The notes beneath the pieces are model-generated. The model made no database searches. It was not told where the DNA came from and saw only the letters and a program-made list of their open reading frames with translations. From an uncultured Collinsella sp. (GTDB lineage: Bacteria; Actinomycetota; Coriobacteriia; Coriobacteriales; Coriobacteriaceae): a stretch of DNA of 64,000 nt. The position numbers were made by a program, and so were the translations under genes. The stretch is taken from assembly GCA_934668875.1 (NCBI GenBank), contig CAKUON010000003.1:124001-188000 (forward strand), in the 5' to 3' direction. This document shows, piece after piece, positions 54,847-63,004 of this stretch. The stretch's first letter is position 1, and each line of letters opens with the position of its first letter.

Positions 54847-55778
54847 TGGCCGAGGGGACCTTCGAGCTGCATCCAGGTGATGCGTTGTATCCCGAGACCG
54901 TTTTGGAGCTTTCTGATGTACCCCAGACGCTCTATGTGCGCGGCAACCCCGAGGTGCTTTCGACGCCCGCGCTCTCCATCATCGGCGCGCGCAAGGCCTC
55001 TCCGTATGGTCTTGCCGTGGCAGAGCTTGCGGCAAAGGTTGCGGTCGAGGCGGGCGTGACGGTAGTTTCGGGTGGCGCGGTCGGTTGTGACCAGGCCTCG
55101 GGTTGGGCTGCGGTCAACGCTGGCGGCAAACACGTCGTGGTGCTGGGGACGGGCGCCGACGTGGTCTATCCGCGCTCGAGCGCGGGGCTTATTACGCGCA
55201 CGCTCGATACGGGTGGCGCGGTCGTGTCGATTTCTCCGTGGGGCATGGGTCCGCGCAAGTTTGCCTTTCCGCGCCGCAATCGCGTGATCGCGGCCCTGTC
55301 GCAAGCCCTCTTTGTATCCGAGGCGGGTATGCCTTCCGGGACGTTTTCTACAGCCGAGGCTGCTATGGATTTGGGGCGAGAACTTCTTGCTGTGCCGGGG
55401 TCGATCCTATCGCCCGAGTCGCGTGGCACGAATTACCTCATTGCGAACGGTGCCTGCTGCATCATCGACGAGGAATCTATCGAGATGGCTATCTCACGCA
55501 TCTACGGCACCCTGCGCTACTCGCGCCCCGATGCTCCCGGCATTGCCGACCTGGATCCAACGCAGCAGACTGTGATGCATGCGCTCATCGCCTCTCCGCT
55601 CAAGGTCGACGACATCGCGGCGCTCGTCTCGCTCGATGCCGTCGGCGTACTTAAGCTCCTGGGCTCGCTTGAGTTCGAGGGTCTTATCGAGCGCATGATG
55701 GATGGAAGGTATGCGCCCTCCAAGTTTGCCCTTCACGCCCAGACACCCTTCGGTCACAATGGAAAACGTGTCAATTAG
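54843..55778 (+). CDS. dprA: DNA processing protein DprA
   Basis: DprA loads RecA on incoming single-stranded DNA. The 311-residue protein has the Rossmann-like DprA core: SIIGARKASPYG, VSGGAVGCDQASGW, VVVLGTGADVVYP, and RRNRVIAALSQALFVSEAG. A C-terminal winged-helix-like domain follows (VDDIAALVSLDAVGVLKLLGSLEFEGLIE). There is no N-terminal SAM domain. The start ATGATG overlaps the comM stop (ATGA), with AAGGAGGGA before it. Confidence 0.95.
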   Translation: MMAEGTFELHPGDALYPETVLELSDVPQTLYVRGNPEVLSTPALSIIGARKASPYGLAVAELAAKVAVEAGVTVVSGGAVGCDQASGWAAVNAGGKHVVVLGTGADVVYPRSSAGLITRTLDTGGAVVSISPWGMGPRKFAFPRRNRVIAALSQALFVSEAGMPSGTFSTAEAAMDLGRELLAVPGSILSPESRGTNYLIANGACCIIDEESIEMAISRIYGTLRYSRPDAPGIADLDPTQQTVMHALIASPLKVDDIAALVSLDAVGVLKLLGSLEFEGLIERMMDGRYAPSKFALHAQTPFGHNGKRVN

Positions 55779-55792
55779 AAAGGTGTTTGCAG

Positions 55793-57130
55793 ATGCTGTT
55801 TGATCAGGTGACGGTTATCGGTGGCGGTCTGGCGGGTTCGGAATGTGCGATCCAACTGGCAGACCGCGGGTTTGCCGTAAAGCTGTGCGAGATGCGCCCC
55901 CAGGTGAGCTCCCCGGCCCACCATACCGATCACCTGGCAGAGCTCGTCTGTTCCAATTCGTTTAAGTCGACCCGTCCGGATTCCGCGGCTGGTTTGCTGA
56001 AAGCTGAGCTTGAGCGCATGGGTTCAGTCCTGCTCGATTGCGCCCATCGCGCGGCTGTTCCCGCCGGTGGCGCCTTGGCGGTCGACCGCGGCAAGTTTTC
56101 CGAGCTTGTCGAGGCCGAAGTTGCCGCTCGTCCCAATATCGAGGTCGTGCACGGCGAGGTCACGCAGATTCCCGAGGGCCACGTGGTCATTGCCGCGGGC
56201 CCGCTGTGTTCACCTGCGCTGAGCGAAGAGGTCATGAAGCTCGTCGGTGGCGACGCCCTTGCGTTCTTCGATGCCGCGGCGCCGATCGTCGATGCCTCCA
56301 CGCTCGATATGGACGTGCTGTTCTCGCAGTCGCGCTACGAGGAGCAGGGGAGCGGCGACTATCTCAACGCTCCGCTCAACAAGGAGGAGTACGAGGCCTT
56401 TATCGAGGCGCTTACCACGGCCGACCGCGTGGTGCTCAAAGACTTTGAGGGCGGCGATCTGTTCCAGGCCTGCCAGCCCGCCGAGGAGGTCGCGCGCACG
56501 GGCAAGGATGCCATCCGCTTTGGTGCCATGAAGCCCGTCGGCCTCACCGACCCGCGTACCGGACGTCGCCCCTGGGCGGCGATTCAGCTGCGTGCCGAGA
56601 ACAAGGAGAAGACCGCCTATAACCTGGTGGGCTTCCAGACCAACCTGACCTTTGGCGAGCAGAAGCGCGTCTTCCATATGGTGCCGGGCCTGGAGAACGC
56701 TGAGTTCTTCCGCTACGGTGTCATGCACCGCAATACCTTTGTCGACGCCCCGCACGTGCTCGATGGCACCTTTGCCGTGCCCGGTACCGGCGTGCGCCTG
56801 GCCGGTCAGATCACCGGCACCGAGGGGTACATGGAAGCAGTGGCGACAGGTCTGCTCGCGGCGCTCAACACCTATGCCGAGGCTATCGGTGCCGCGGGCG
56901 TCGAGTTGCCGCGTGTGGGCGCCCTGGGTGCGCTCGTGGATTATGCGACCGATCCTGCCACCGTGGGCTATCAGCCTATGCACGTCAACTTTGGTCTGGT
57001 GCCGCCACTCGAGGATGGTAAGCGCCGCAGCAAGCGCGACCGCTACCAGGCCTATGCGGACCGTGCGCTCGAGGCCCTTGATGCCTATCTGGCCACTCGC
57101 CCCGATCTGTTTGGAGGCGACCGGTCATAG
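55793..57130 (+). CDS. trmFO: Folate-dependent tRNA-U54 methyltransferase TrmFO
   Basis: TrmFO makes ribothymidine 54 in tRNA using methylene-THF and FAD. The 445-residue protein has the FAD loop VIGGGLAGSECA, RPQVSSPAHHT, ELVCSNSFKS with the catalytic Cys, and the GVELPRVGALGALVDYATD segment near the end. It begins at the ATG at 55793, seven bases after AAAGGTG; a TTG six bases upstream is less likely. It sits in the common dprA-topA-trmFO-xerC arrangement, but topA is missing between dprA and trmFO. Confidence 0.96.
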   Translation: MLFDQVTVIGGGLAGSECAIQLADRGFAVKLCEMRPQVSSPAHHTDHLAELVCSNSFKSTRPDSAAGLLKAELERMGSVLLDCAHRAAVPAGGALAVDRGKFSELVEAEVAARPNIEVVHGEVTQIPEGHVVIAAGPLCSPALSEEVMKLVGGDALAFFDAAAPIVDASTLDMDVLFSQSRYEEQGSGDYLNAPLNKEEYEAFIEALTTADRVVLKDFEGGDLFQACQPAEEVARTGKDAIRFGAMKPVGLTDPRTGRRPWAAIQLRAENKEKTAYNLVGFQTNLTFGEQKRVFHMVPGLENAEFFRYGVMHRNTFVDAPHVLDGTFAVPGTGVRLAGQITGTEGYMEAVATGLLAALNTYAEAIGAAGVELPRVGALGALVDYATDPATVGYQPMHVNFGLVPPLEDGKRRSKRDRYQAYADRALEALDAYLATRPDLFGGDRS

Positions 57131-58047
57131 CCTTTGACCTGTACGACACCGTCGACTCGTTTATCGCCTATATCGCACGCGTCGAGGGACTTTCTCCCAA
57201 CACGGTGACGGCCTATGGCTCGAGGCTGGAACGCTTCGCTGCCTGGTGCGAGCGCGAGGATATCGATGCCTTCGCTGCCGACGTGCGCACCATTCGTCGC
57301 TATCTTGCCGAGCTTTCGCGTGAGCAGGTGGCTCCCCGAACGCTTGCGGCGCACCTGTCGGCTATCCGATCGCTCTATCGCTGGATGGCTGCCGAGGGGA
57401 TTGTCGAGGGCGATGCGGTCTCGGCGATCGCTTCGCCCAAGCTGCCGCGTGACCTGCCGGGCGTCCTTACGACCCTGCAGGTCGAGGCGCTGCTCAAGAC
57501 GCCTGATACATCGACGCCTGCGGGACTGCGCGATGCGGCGATGCTCGAGCTGCTCTATGCCTCGGGTGCCCGTATCTCTGAGCTCGCAGCACTCAATGTG
57601 GAGTCCATTGCGTGGTCCGAACGCACGCTGCGCCTGTGGGGCAAGGGGAGCAAAGAACGTATCGTCCCTCTGTATCGTCGTGCGCTCGAGGTGACGCGTC
57701 TCTATATTGAGGAGGGGAGGCCGGAGTTGCTCGCTCGGGCAAAGCGTCGTGACCTCGCTACCGGGCCGCATCCGCTGCTTATATCGGCGCGCGGTAATCG
57801 CATGAGCGCCGCCATGCTCAGGCGGCGGTTTCATATGCTGGCGACGCTCGCCGGCATTCCGGCCGACATCGCCCCGCATGCGATGCGCCATACCTTTGCG
57901 ACCGACTTGCTCGAGGGCGGCGCGGACCTGCGCTCGGTTCAAGAGCTGCTGGGTCATGCGAGCCTGTCCACGACGCAGATCTACACGCATCTCACACCCG
58001 ATCGGCTTAAACGTGCCGTGGCTCAAGCTCATCCCCGAGGCGAGTAG
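57127..58047 (+). CDS. xerC: Tyrosine recombinase XerC, non-standard start
   Basis: XerC resolves chromosome dimers at dif. Counting from 57127, the catalytic set is complete: Arg149, Lys173, His251, Arg254, His277 and Tyr286. The core-binding helix YDTVDSFIAYIARVEGLSPNTV is clearly conserved, yet no ATG, GTG or TTG lies in frame between a TGA at 57079 and a GTG at 57205, which would delete that helix. The best-placed candidate is ATA at 57127, overlapping the trmFO stop (ATAG) with GGAGG nine bases upstream; CTG at 57139 is the alternative. The 57205 start gives a 280-residue version that is likely too short. Confidence 0.93.
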   Translation: MAFDLYDTVDSFIAYIARVEGLSPNTVTAYGSRLERFAAWCEREDIDAFAADVRTIRRYLAELSREQVAPRTLAAHLSAIRSLYRWMAAEGIVEGDAVSAIASPKLPRDLPGVLTTLQVEALLKTPDTSTPAGLRDAAMLELLYASGARISELAALNVESIAWSERTLRLWGKGSKERIVPLYRRALEVTRLYIEEGRPELLARAKRRDLATGPHPLLISARGNRMSAAMLRRRFHMLATLAGIPADIAPHAMRHTFATDLLEGGADLRSVQELLGHASLSTTQIYTHLTPDRLKRAVAQAHPRGE

Positions 58048-58113
58048 CGCGCGGCGATTTTTTGAGAGGGATGCCCTCCATGCCGCACTCAGGTGTGTGG
58101 TTTTGATTGCGGG

Positions 58114-58142
58114 TTGGCAGGAAGAAGCAATCCTGCTATCAT
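58114..58142 (+). promoter_or_regulatory. Promoter of rpsB-tsf
   Basis: TTGGCA (58114-58119) and TATCAT (58137-58142) are 17 bases apart. The transcript would have a leader of about 135 bases before rpsB, enough for a regulatory structure; I cannot assign one. Confidence 0.65.
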
Positions 58143-58283
58143 TCATCGGGTTGCTTCACGGCAACATGTTTTTATCACGCACGCGCGGCTACTTCATACC
58201 GTGGTGCCCGGGCTTTGGTAGCACATGTCCGGGTTGGTTTTGGAGGATGACCCCGCGCGGAGGCAAACCACAGGAGGTTTAAC

Positions 58284-59012
58284 ATGGCTACCAAGATTAA
58301 TATCCGCACCCTGCTCGAGGCCGGCTGCCACTTCGGTCACCAGACCCGTCGCTGGAACCCCAAGATGAAGCCGTTCATCTTCGGTGAGCGCAACGGCATC
58401 TATATCCTCGACCTCAAGCAGACCATCCTCGACGCCGACCAGGCCTACACTTTCGTCAAGAACGTCGCCAAGGGTGGCAATGTGCTGTTCGTCGGCACCA
58501 AGAAGCAGGCTCAGGAGGCCGTCAAGAACGCCGCTGAGCGCGCCAACATGCCTTACATCAACCAGCGTTGGCTCGGCGGTATGCTGACCAACTTCGTCAC
58601 CATCCGCTCCCGCATCAACCGCATGGAGGAGCTCGAGGCCATGGTCGAGGACGGTCGCATGGCAGTGCTCCCCAAGAAGGAGCAGGCTGTGCTCGGCAAG
58701 GAGCTCACCAAGCTCCAGACCAACCTCGGTGGCGCCCGCGACATGAAGGGTCTGCCCCAGGCTCTCTTCGTCATCGACACTAAGCGCGAGGAGAACGCCA
58801 TCAAGGAGGCTCAGCGCCTGAACATCCCCGTCGTCGCTCTGATCGACACCAACTCCGATCCCGACGAGGTCGAGTACGGCATCCCCTGCAACGATGACGC
58901 TATCTCCGCTGTCACCCTTATGTGCGAGCTCATGGCTGACGCCTGCCTCGCTGGCTCCGGCAAGGAGCAGGTCTCCGAGGCCGAGATGGCCGCTGAGCCC
59001 AAGGCCGAGTAA
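58284..59012 (+). CDS. rpsB: 30S ribosomal protein uS2
   Basis: uS2 joins late in 30S assembly and helps hold uS1. The 242-residue protein begins with [30 protein letters not shown] and contains [18 protein letters not shown] and GVVDTK-like [15 protein letters not shown]. Length is normal. The ATG has CAGGAGG upstream. It opens the rpsB-tsf unit. Confidence 0.98.
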   Translation: MATKINIRTLLEAGCHFGHQTRRWNPKMKPFIFGERNGIYILDLKQTILDADQAYTFVKNVAKGGNVLFVGTKKQAQEAVKNAAERANMPYINQRWLGGMLTNFVTIRSRINRMEELEAMVEDGRMAVLPKKEQAVLGKELTKLQTNLGGARDMKGLPQALFVIDTKREENAIKEAQRLNIPVVALIDTNSDPDEVEYGIPCNDDAISAVTLMCELMADACLAGSGKEQVSEAEMAAEPKAE

Positions 59013-59057
59013 ATCAGTCTTAGTTAATTCTTTTTCATCTCTTTGAAAGGAACCACA

Positions 59058-59927
59058 ATGGCCCAGATTACCGCCGCTATGGTCAAGCAGCTCCGCGAGA
59101 TGACCGACTCCCCGATGATGGAGTGCAAGAAGGCTCTCGTCGAGGCTGACGGCGACATGGACGCCGCTGTCGACGTTCTGCGTAAGAACGGCCTTGCCAA
59201 GGCTGCCAAGAAGGCTGGCCGTGAGACCAACGAGGGCGCTGTCGCCGCGTTCGTCTCCGAGGATGGCAAGACCGGCGCTCTGCTCGAGCTCTCCTGCGAG
59301 ACCGACTTTGTTGGCTCCAACGCCAAGTTCACCGGCTTTGCTTCTAAGGTCGCTGAGGTTGTCGCTACCACCGAGCCTGCTGACGTCGACGCTCTGCTCG
59401 AGAAGCCGATGGGCGAGGAGACCGTTTCCTCCGAGCTCACCGAGATGATTCACATCATGGGCGAGAACATGAAGATCTCCCGCTTCGCTGCCCGCAAGGC
59501 CGAGAACGGCGCGCTCGCTTCTTACATCCACATGGGTGGTAAGATCGGCGTCCTCGTCGAGTTCGCCTTCGAGAAGGCCGAGACCGCTCAGGCTGAGTCC
59601 TTCAAGACCTTCGCTCACAACGTTGCCCTTCAGGTTGCCGCCGTCGCCCCGATCTGCGCTACCCGCGATCAGGTTCCGGCCGAGACCGTCGAGCACGAGA
59701 AGCAGATCTACATGGCCCAGGCTGCCGAGTCCGGCAAGCCCGAGGCTATCCAGGAGAAGATGGCTGTTGGCCGTCTGGAGAAGTTCTACAAGCAGTCCGT
59801 GCTCACCGAGCAGGAGTTCATCAAGGACAGCTCCCTCACCATCAAGAAGTACGCTGAGCAGGTCTCCAAGGAGCTCGGCGACACCATTACCGTCGTTGCC
59901 TTTGACCGTCTGGTCCGTGGCGAGTAA
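59058..59927 (+). CDS. tsf: Elongation factor Ts
   Basis: EF-Ts exchanges GDP on EF-Tu. The 289-residue protein has the UBA-like N-terminus ITAAMVKQLREMTDSPMMECKKALVEADGD and the TDFVGSNAKF motif of the core. The C-terminal part has the HMGGKIGVLVEF and AVAPICATRDQVP segments of the second subdomain. The ATG at 59058 follows GAAAGGAAC. It is followed by a strong terminator, so pyrH and onward are a separate transcript. Confidence 0.98.
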   Translation: MAQITAAMVKQLREMTDSPMMECKKALVEADGDMDAAVDVLRKNGLAKAAKKAGRETNEGAVAAFVSEDGKTGALLELSCETDFVGSNAKFTGFASKVAEVVATTEPADVDALLEKPMGEETVSSELTEMIHIMGENMKISRFAARKAENGALASYIHMGGKIGVLVEFAFEKAETAQAESFKTFAHNVALQVAAVAPICATRDQVPAETVEHEKQIYMAQAAESGKPEAIQEKMAVGRLEKFYKQSVLTEQEFIKDSSLTIKKYAEQVSKELGDTITVVAFDRLVRGE

Positions 59928-59950
59928 ATAAGCTCTTGTAGCTGGTAATG

Positions 59951-59985
59951 AGCAGGCTGTGGGTTTTACTCACAGCCTGCTTTTT
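59951..59985 (+). terminator. Intrinsic terminator after tsf
   Basis: AGCAGGCTGTG (59951-59961) pairs perfectly with CACAGCCTGCT (59971-59981), followed by TTTT. Confidence 0.93.
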
Positions 59986-60044
59986 CATGGCTCTTATCAG
60001 AGCCTTTGATATCATATTGAGAGTCTAATTAAAGGAGGATCGCT

Positions 60045-60767
60045 TTGTCCGACATCCGATATAAACGCGTGCTTCTTAAGCTTTCCGGCGAAGCACTGAT
60101 GGGCGACGGCCAATATGGCATCGACCCCAAGGTTACCGACCATCTTGCCAAGCAGGTCAAGGAGCTGCTCGCCGTTGGCCATGAGGTCGGCGTCGTTGTC
60201 GGCGGCGGCAACATTTTTCGCGGCATGGCCGGCGCTGCCGGTGGCATGGAGCGTGCTCAGGCCGACTACATGGGCATGCTGGCAACCGTTATGAACGCGC
60301 TCGCCCTGCAGGATGCCTTCGAGCATAACGATGTTCCCTGCCGCGTGATGAGCGCTATCCAGATGAACGAGATCTGCGAGCCCTATATTCGTCGCCGCGC
60401 TATCAACCATCTGTCCAAGGGCAACGTCGTCATCTTCGCTGCCGGTTCGGGCAATCCGTACTTTACGACCGACACCGCCGCGGCTCTTCGTGCGTGCGAG
60501 ATCGGCGCCGAGATTCTGATTAAAGCCACCAAGGTTGACGGCATCTACGACAAGGATCCCGTCAAGTGCGCCGATGCCGTCCGTTTTGACAAGATTACCT
60601 ATCACGAGGTTCTCGTCCGCGGTCTGCAGGTTATGGATTCCACGGCTACGGCACTGTGCCAGGATAACCGTATGCCGATTTTGGTCCTCAACATCGATGG
60701 CGAGGACACCGTCAAGCGCGCGCTTTCGGGTGAGCCCGTCGGCACGCTCGTCTATCAGGAGGATTAA
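60045..60767 (+). CDS. pyrH: UMP kinase
   Basis: PyrH phosphorylates UMP to UDP for RNA, DNA and wall sugar-nucleotides. The 240-residue protein of the amino-acid-kinase fold has [45 protein letters not shown] and [13 protein letters not shown]. It starts at a TTG after AAAGGAGG. It opens pyrH-frr-uppS-cdsA-dxr. Confidence 0.97.
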   Translation: MSDIRYKRVLLKLSGEALMGDGQYGIDPKVTDHLAKQVKELLAVGHEVGVVVGGGNIFRGMAGAAGGMERAQADYMGMLATVMNALALQDAFEHNDVPCRVMSAIQMNEICEPYIRRRAINHLSKGNVVIFAAGSGNPYFTTDTAAALRACEIGAEILIKATKVDGIYDKDPVKCADAVRFDKITYHEVLVRGLQVMDSTATALCQDNRMPILVLNIDGEDTVKRALSGEPVGTLVYQED

Positions 60768-60769
60768 GC

Positions 60770-61306
60770 ATGGCAGAGAACATCACCGCCCACATGGACA
60801 AGTCGCTCGAGTCCCTCAAGCATAACTTCTCCAAGGTCCGTACCGGCCGCGCCAACGCCAACATTCTGTCCGACATCACCGTTGATTATTACGGTGTCCC
60901 CACGCCGGTCACGCAGGTTGCCGCCGTCAAGACCCCCGAGGCTCACATGCTGCTCATCGAGCCGTGGGATAAGGCGCTCATCAACGCTATCGTCAAGGCC
61001 ATCGGCGCTTCCGATCTGGGCATTACCCCCAACTCCGATGGCACCGTCGTTCGTCTGCCGTTCCCGGCCCCCACTGAGGAACGCCGCCGCGAGCTCGTCA
61101 AGGAGTGCCGCGAGTATGCCGAGCAGGCCAAGGTGTCTATCCGTAACATCCGTCGCGACTTCAACAATAAGCTTGAGCGCGATGAGGAGCTCACCGAGGA
61201 CGATGTCCGTCGCGAGCAGGCCAAGGTCCAGAAGCACACCGATGAGTATGTCGCCAAGGTGGAGGAGCTTCTGAAGGAAAAAGAAGCCGAGGTCATGGAG
61301 ATCTAA
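60770..61306 (+). CDS. frr: Ribosome recycling factor
   Basis: RRF splits the ribosome after termination together with EF-G. The 178-residue protein has the three-helix bundle markers LKHNFSKVRTGRANANILSDITVDYYG, VTQVA and LPFPAPTEERRRELVKECREYAEQAKVSIRNIRRD. It is slightly shorter than the usual 185. It begins two bases after pyrH ends. Confidence 0.98.
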   Translation: MAENITAHMDKSLESLKHNFSKVRTGRANANILSDITVDYYGVPTPVTQVAAVKTPEAHMLLIEPWDKALINAIVKAIGASDLGITPNSDGTVVRLPFPAPTEERRRELVKECREYAEQAKVSIRNIRRDFNNKLERDEELTEDDVRREQAKVQKHTDEYVAKVEELLKEKEAEVMEI

Positions 61307-61307
61307 G

Positions 61308-62102
61308 GTGCAATACGACGAGCATAAACTGGTCGAGTACTTTGCCGACGCCCCTGCGGGCGTCGGTTTTTCCGACCTTGACCTCAATAAGATTCCGCAC
61401 CATATCTCGTGCATCATGGACGGCAACGGTCGTTGGGCCACGTCGCGCGGTCTTGCACGCACCGAGGGTCATAAGGCAGGTATCGTCTCGCTGCGCGAGA
61501 TCATTACCGCCTGCGTGCGCCTAGGCGTCGACGTGCTTTCTGCCTATGCGTTTTCTACCGAAAACTGGAACCGTCCGCAGCATGAGGTCAACGTTTTGAT
61601 GCATCTGTTTGCCAAGACGTTTATCGACGAGCTGCCGCTTCTGAAGCGCGAAAACGTGCGTGTTGTCTTTTTGGGTGACATTTCCGCGCTGCCCAAGAAG
61701 ACCCGCGACGTTTTTGAACGCGGTCTTGCCGAGTGCGCCGATCATACCGGTATGACGCTGGCGCTTGCAGTCAACTACGGCGCGCGTGCCGAGATTACCC
61801 GCGCTGTCCGTCAGATTGCACTCGACGCTGCCGCCGGCAAGATCGATCCTGCCGCAATTGATGACGACATGGTGGCTTCCCACCTCTATACCGCCGGTCT
61901 TCCCGATCCTGAGCTTGTGATTCGCACCTCTGGTGAGCTGCGCCTTTCGAACTATCTGCTGTGGCAGGTGGCTTATTCCGAGTTCTACGTCACCGATACC
62001 TATTGGCCCGACTTTGATCGTTGGGGCCTTGTCGACGCCATTTTGGCCTATCAGGGCCGTGACCGTAGGTTTGGTGGACTGAGCAAGACCGAGGAGGCTT
62101 AA
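61308..62102 (+). CDS. uppS: Isoprenyl (undecaprenyl) diphosphate synthase
   Basis: UppS makes undecaprenyl diphosphate, the carrier for peptidoglycan and for the polyprenyl-linked sugars of the glycan cluster. The 264-residue cis-prenyltransferase shows the catalytic motif HISCIMDGNGRWATSRG with the Asp, STENWNRP and RTSGELRLSNYLLWQVAYSEFY. The N-terminal lead of about 28 residues is extra. It starts at a GTG one base after frr ends. Confidence 0.96.
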   Translation: MQYDEHKLVEYFADAPAGVGFSDLDLNKIPHHISCIMDGNGRWATSRGLARTEGHKAGIVSLREIITACVRLGVDVLSAYAFSTENWNRPQHEVNVLMHLFAKTFIDELPLLKRENVRVVFLGDISALPKKTRDVFERGLAECADHTGMTLALAVNYGARAEITRAVRQIALDAAAGKIDPAAIDDDMVASHLYTAGLPDPELVIRTSGELRLSNYLLWQVAYSEFYVTDTYWPDFDRWGLVDAILAYQGRDRRFGGLSKTEEA

Positions 62103-62104
62103 TC

Positions 62105-63004
62105 GTGTCCGATCGTCCCAAGGCATCTGCTCCCAAGACGCCTGCGCGCAAAGCTGCCGCTGCGGGAGCGCCTGCAGCGAAGAGCGGTACCGGTTCGTGG
62201 CTGGCGGGCTTTATTACCCGTGCCGCCGCCGGTATCGTCTACGCCGTTGTCTTTATCCTGTGTCTGGTTTTGGGTATCGTGCCCACTGCCATCTTTGTTT
62301 CTGTCATGAGTGGCCTGTGCTGCTTTGAGTTTTTCCGTATGACAAGGCTCGATGGCAAGATGGCTAACGAGCGCATGGGTATCGCTGCCGCCGTACTCTT
62401 TCCGCTGTCGGCGTTGGGCGATTCGATGTTGCTGAATGCCCTGCTTTTTGCCCTGATGCTCGCTGTGGGCATTTGGTATGTCTGGTCGCCGCGTACCCGC
62501 ATCTCTGATGTGGCCGTGACGCTCATGGGTCCCATCTACACTGGCTTTATGCTGTCGGCTATCGTGCTGCTGCGCGATGCCGTGCCCGGTTTTGCCGGCG
62601 CCCTGCTTTCAGTGGGCGTTTGCGCGTCCCTTTGGGTCTCCGATTCGTTTGCCTACATCGTGGGCAGCCGTATCGGCAAGCACAAGATGGTTCCCAAGAT
62701 TTCTCCCAAAAAGAGCTGGGAGGGGTTTGTCGGCGGCATCTTGGGCTCGGTTTTGATTTGGCTCATCCTGTGGGCGACGCACTTCTACAAGCTTAGCCTG
62801 CCCTATGCGCTGCTGTGCGGCGTGGTGGTGTCCATTCTGGGCGTTATCGGCGACCTTATCGAGTCGCGTATCAAGCGCGGTGTGGGCGTCAAGGATTCCG
62901 GCAACCTTATCCCGGGCCACGGCGGCATGCTCGATCGTAGCGATTCGCTTATCTTCGGCTGCATCACCGCGCAGCTGTTGCTGATGATCGGAGGCGTGCT
63001 GTAA
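62105..63004 (+). CDS. cdsA: Phosphatidate cytidylyltransferase
   Basis: CdsA makes CDP-diacylglycerol for phospholipid synthesis. The 299-residue membrane protein has an Ala/Lys-rich cytoplasmic lead of about 35 residues, then about eight helices. The signature SDSFAYIVGSRIGKHKMVPKISPKKSWEG-like pattern and the end motif KDSGNLIPGHGGMLDRSDS are intact, including the conserved Asp residues. It starts at GTG two bases after uppS and its stop overlaps the dxr start by one base. Confidence 0.95.
   Translation: MSDRPKASAPKTPARKAAAAGAPAAKSGTGSWLAGFITRAAAGIVYAVVFILCLVLGIVPTAIFVSVMSGLCCFEFFRMTRLDGKMANERMGIAAAVLFPLSALGDSMLLNALLFALMLAVGIWYVWSPRTRISDVAVTLMGPIYTGFMLSAIVLLRDAVPGFAGALLSVGVCASLWVSDSFAYIVGSRIGKHKMVPKISPKKSWEGFVGGILGSVLIWLILWATHFYKLSLPYALLCGVVVSILGVIGDLIESRIKRGVGVKDSGNLIPGHGGMLDRSDSLIFGCITAQLLLMIGGVL

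Noticed and set aside
58143..58283. Known ribosomal-protein leader (uS2-type) before rpsB
   Set aside because: The leader is long enough, but I could not find a structure that matches a described uS2 leader motif by eye.
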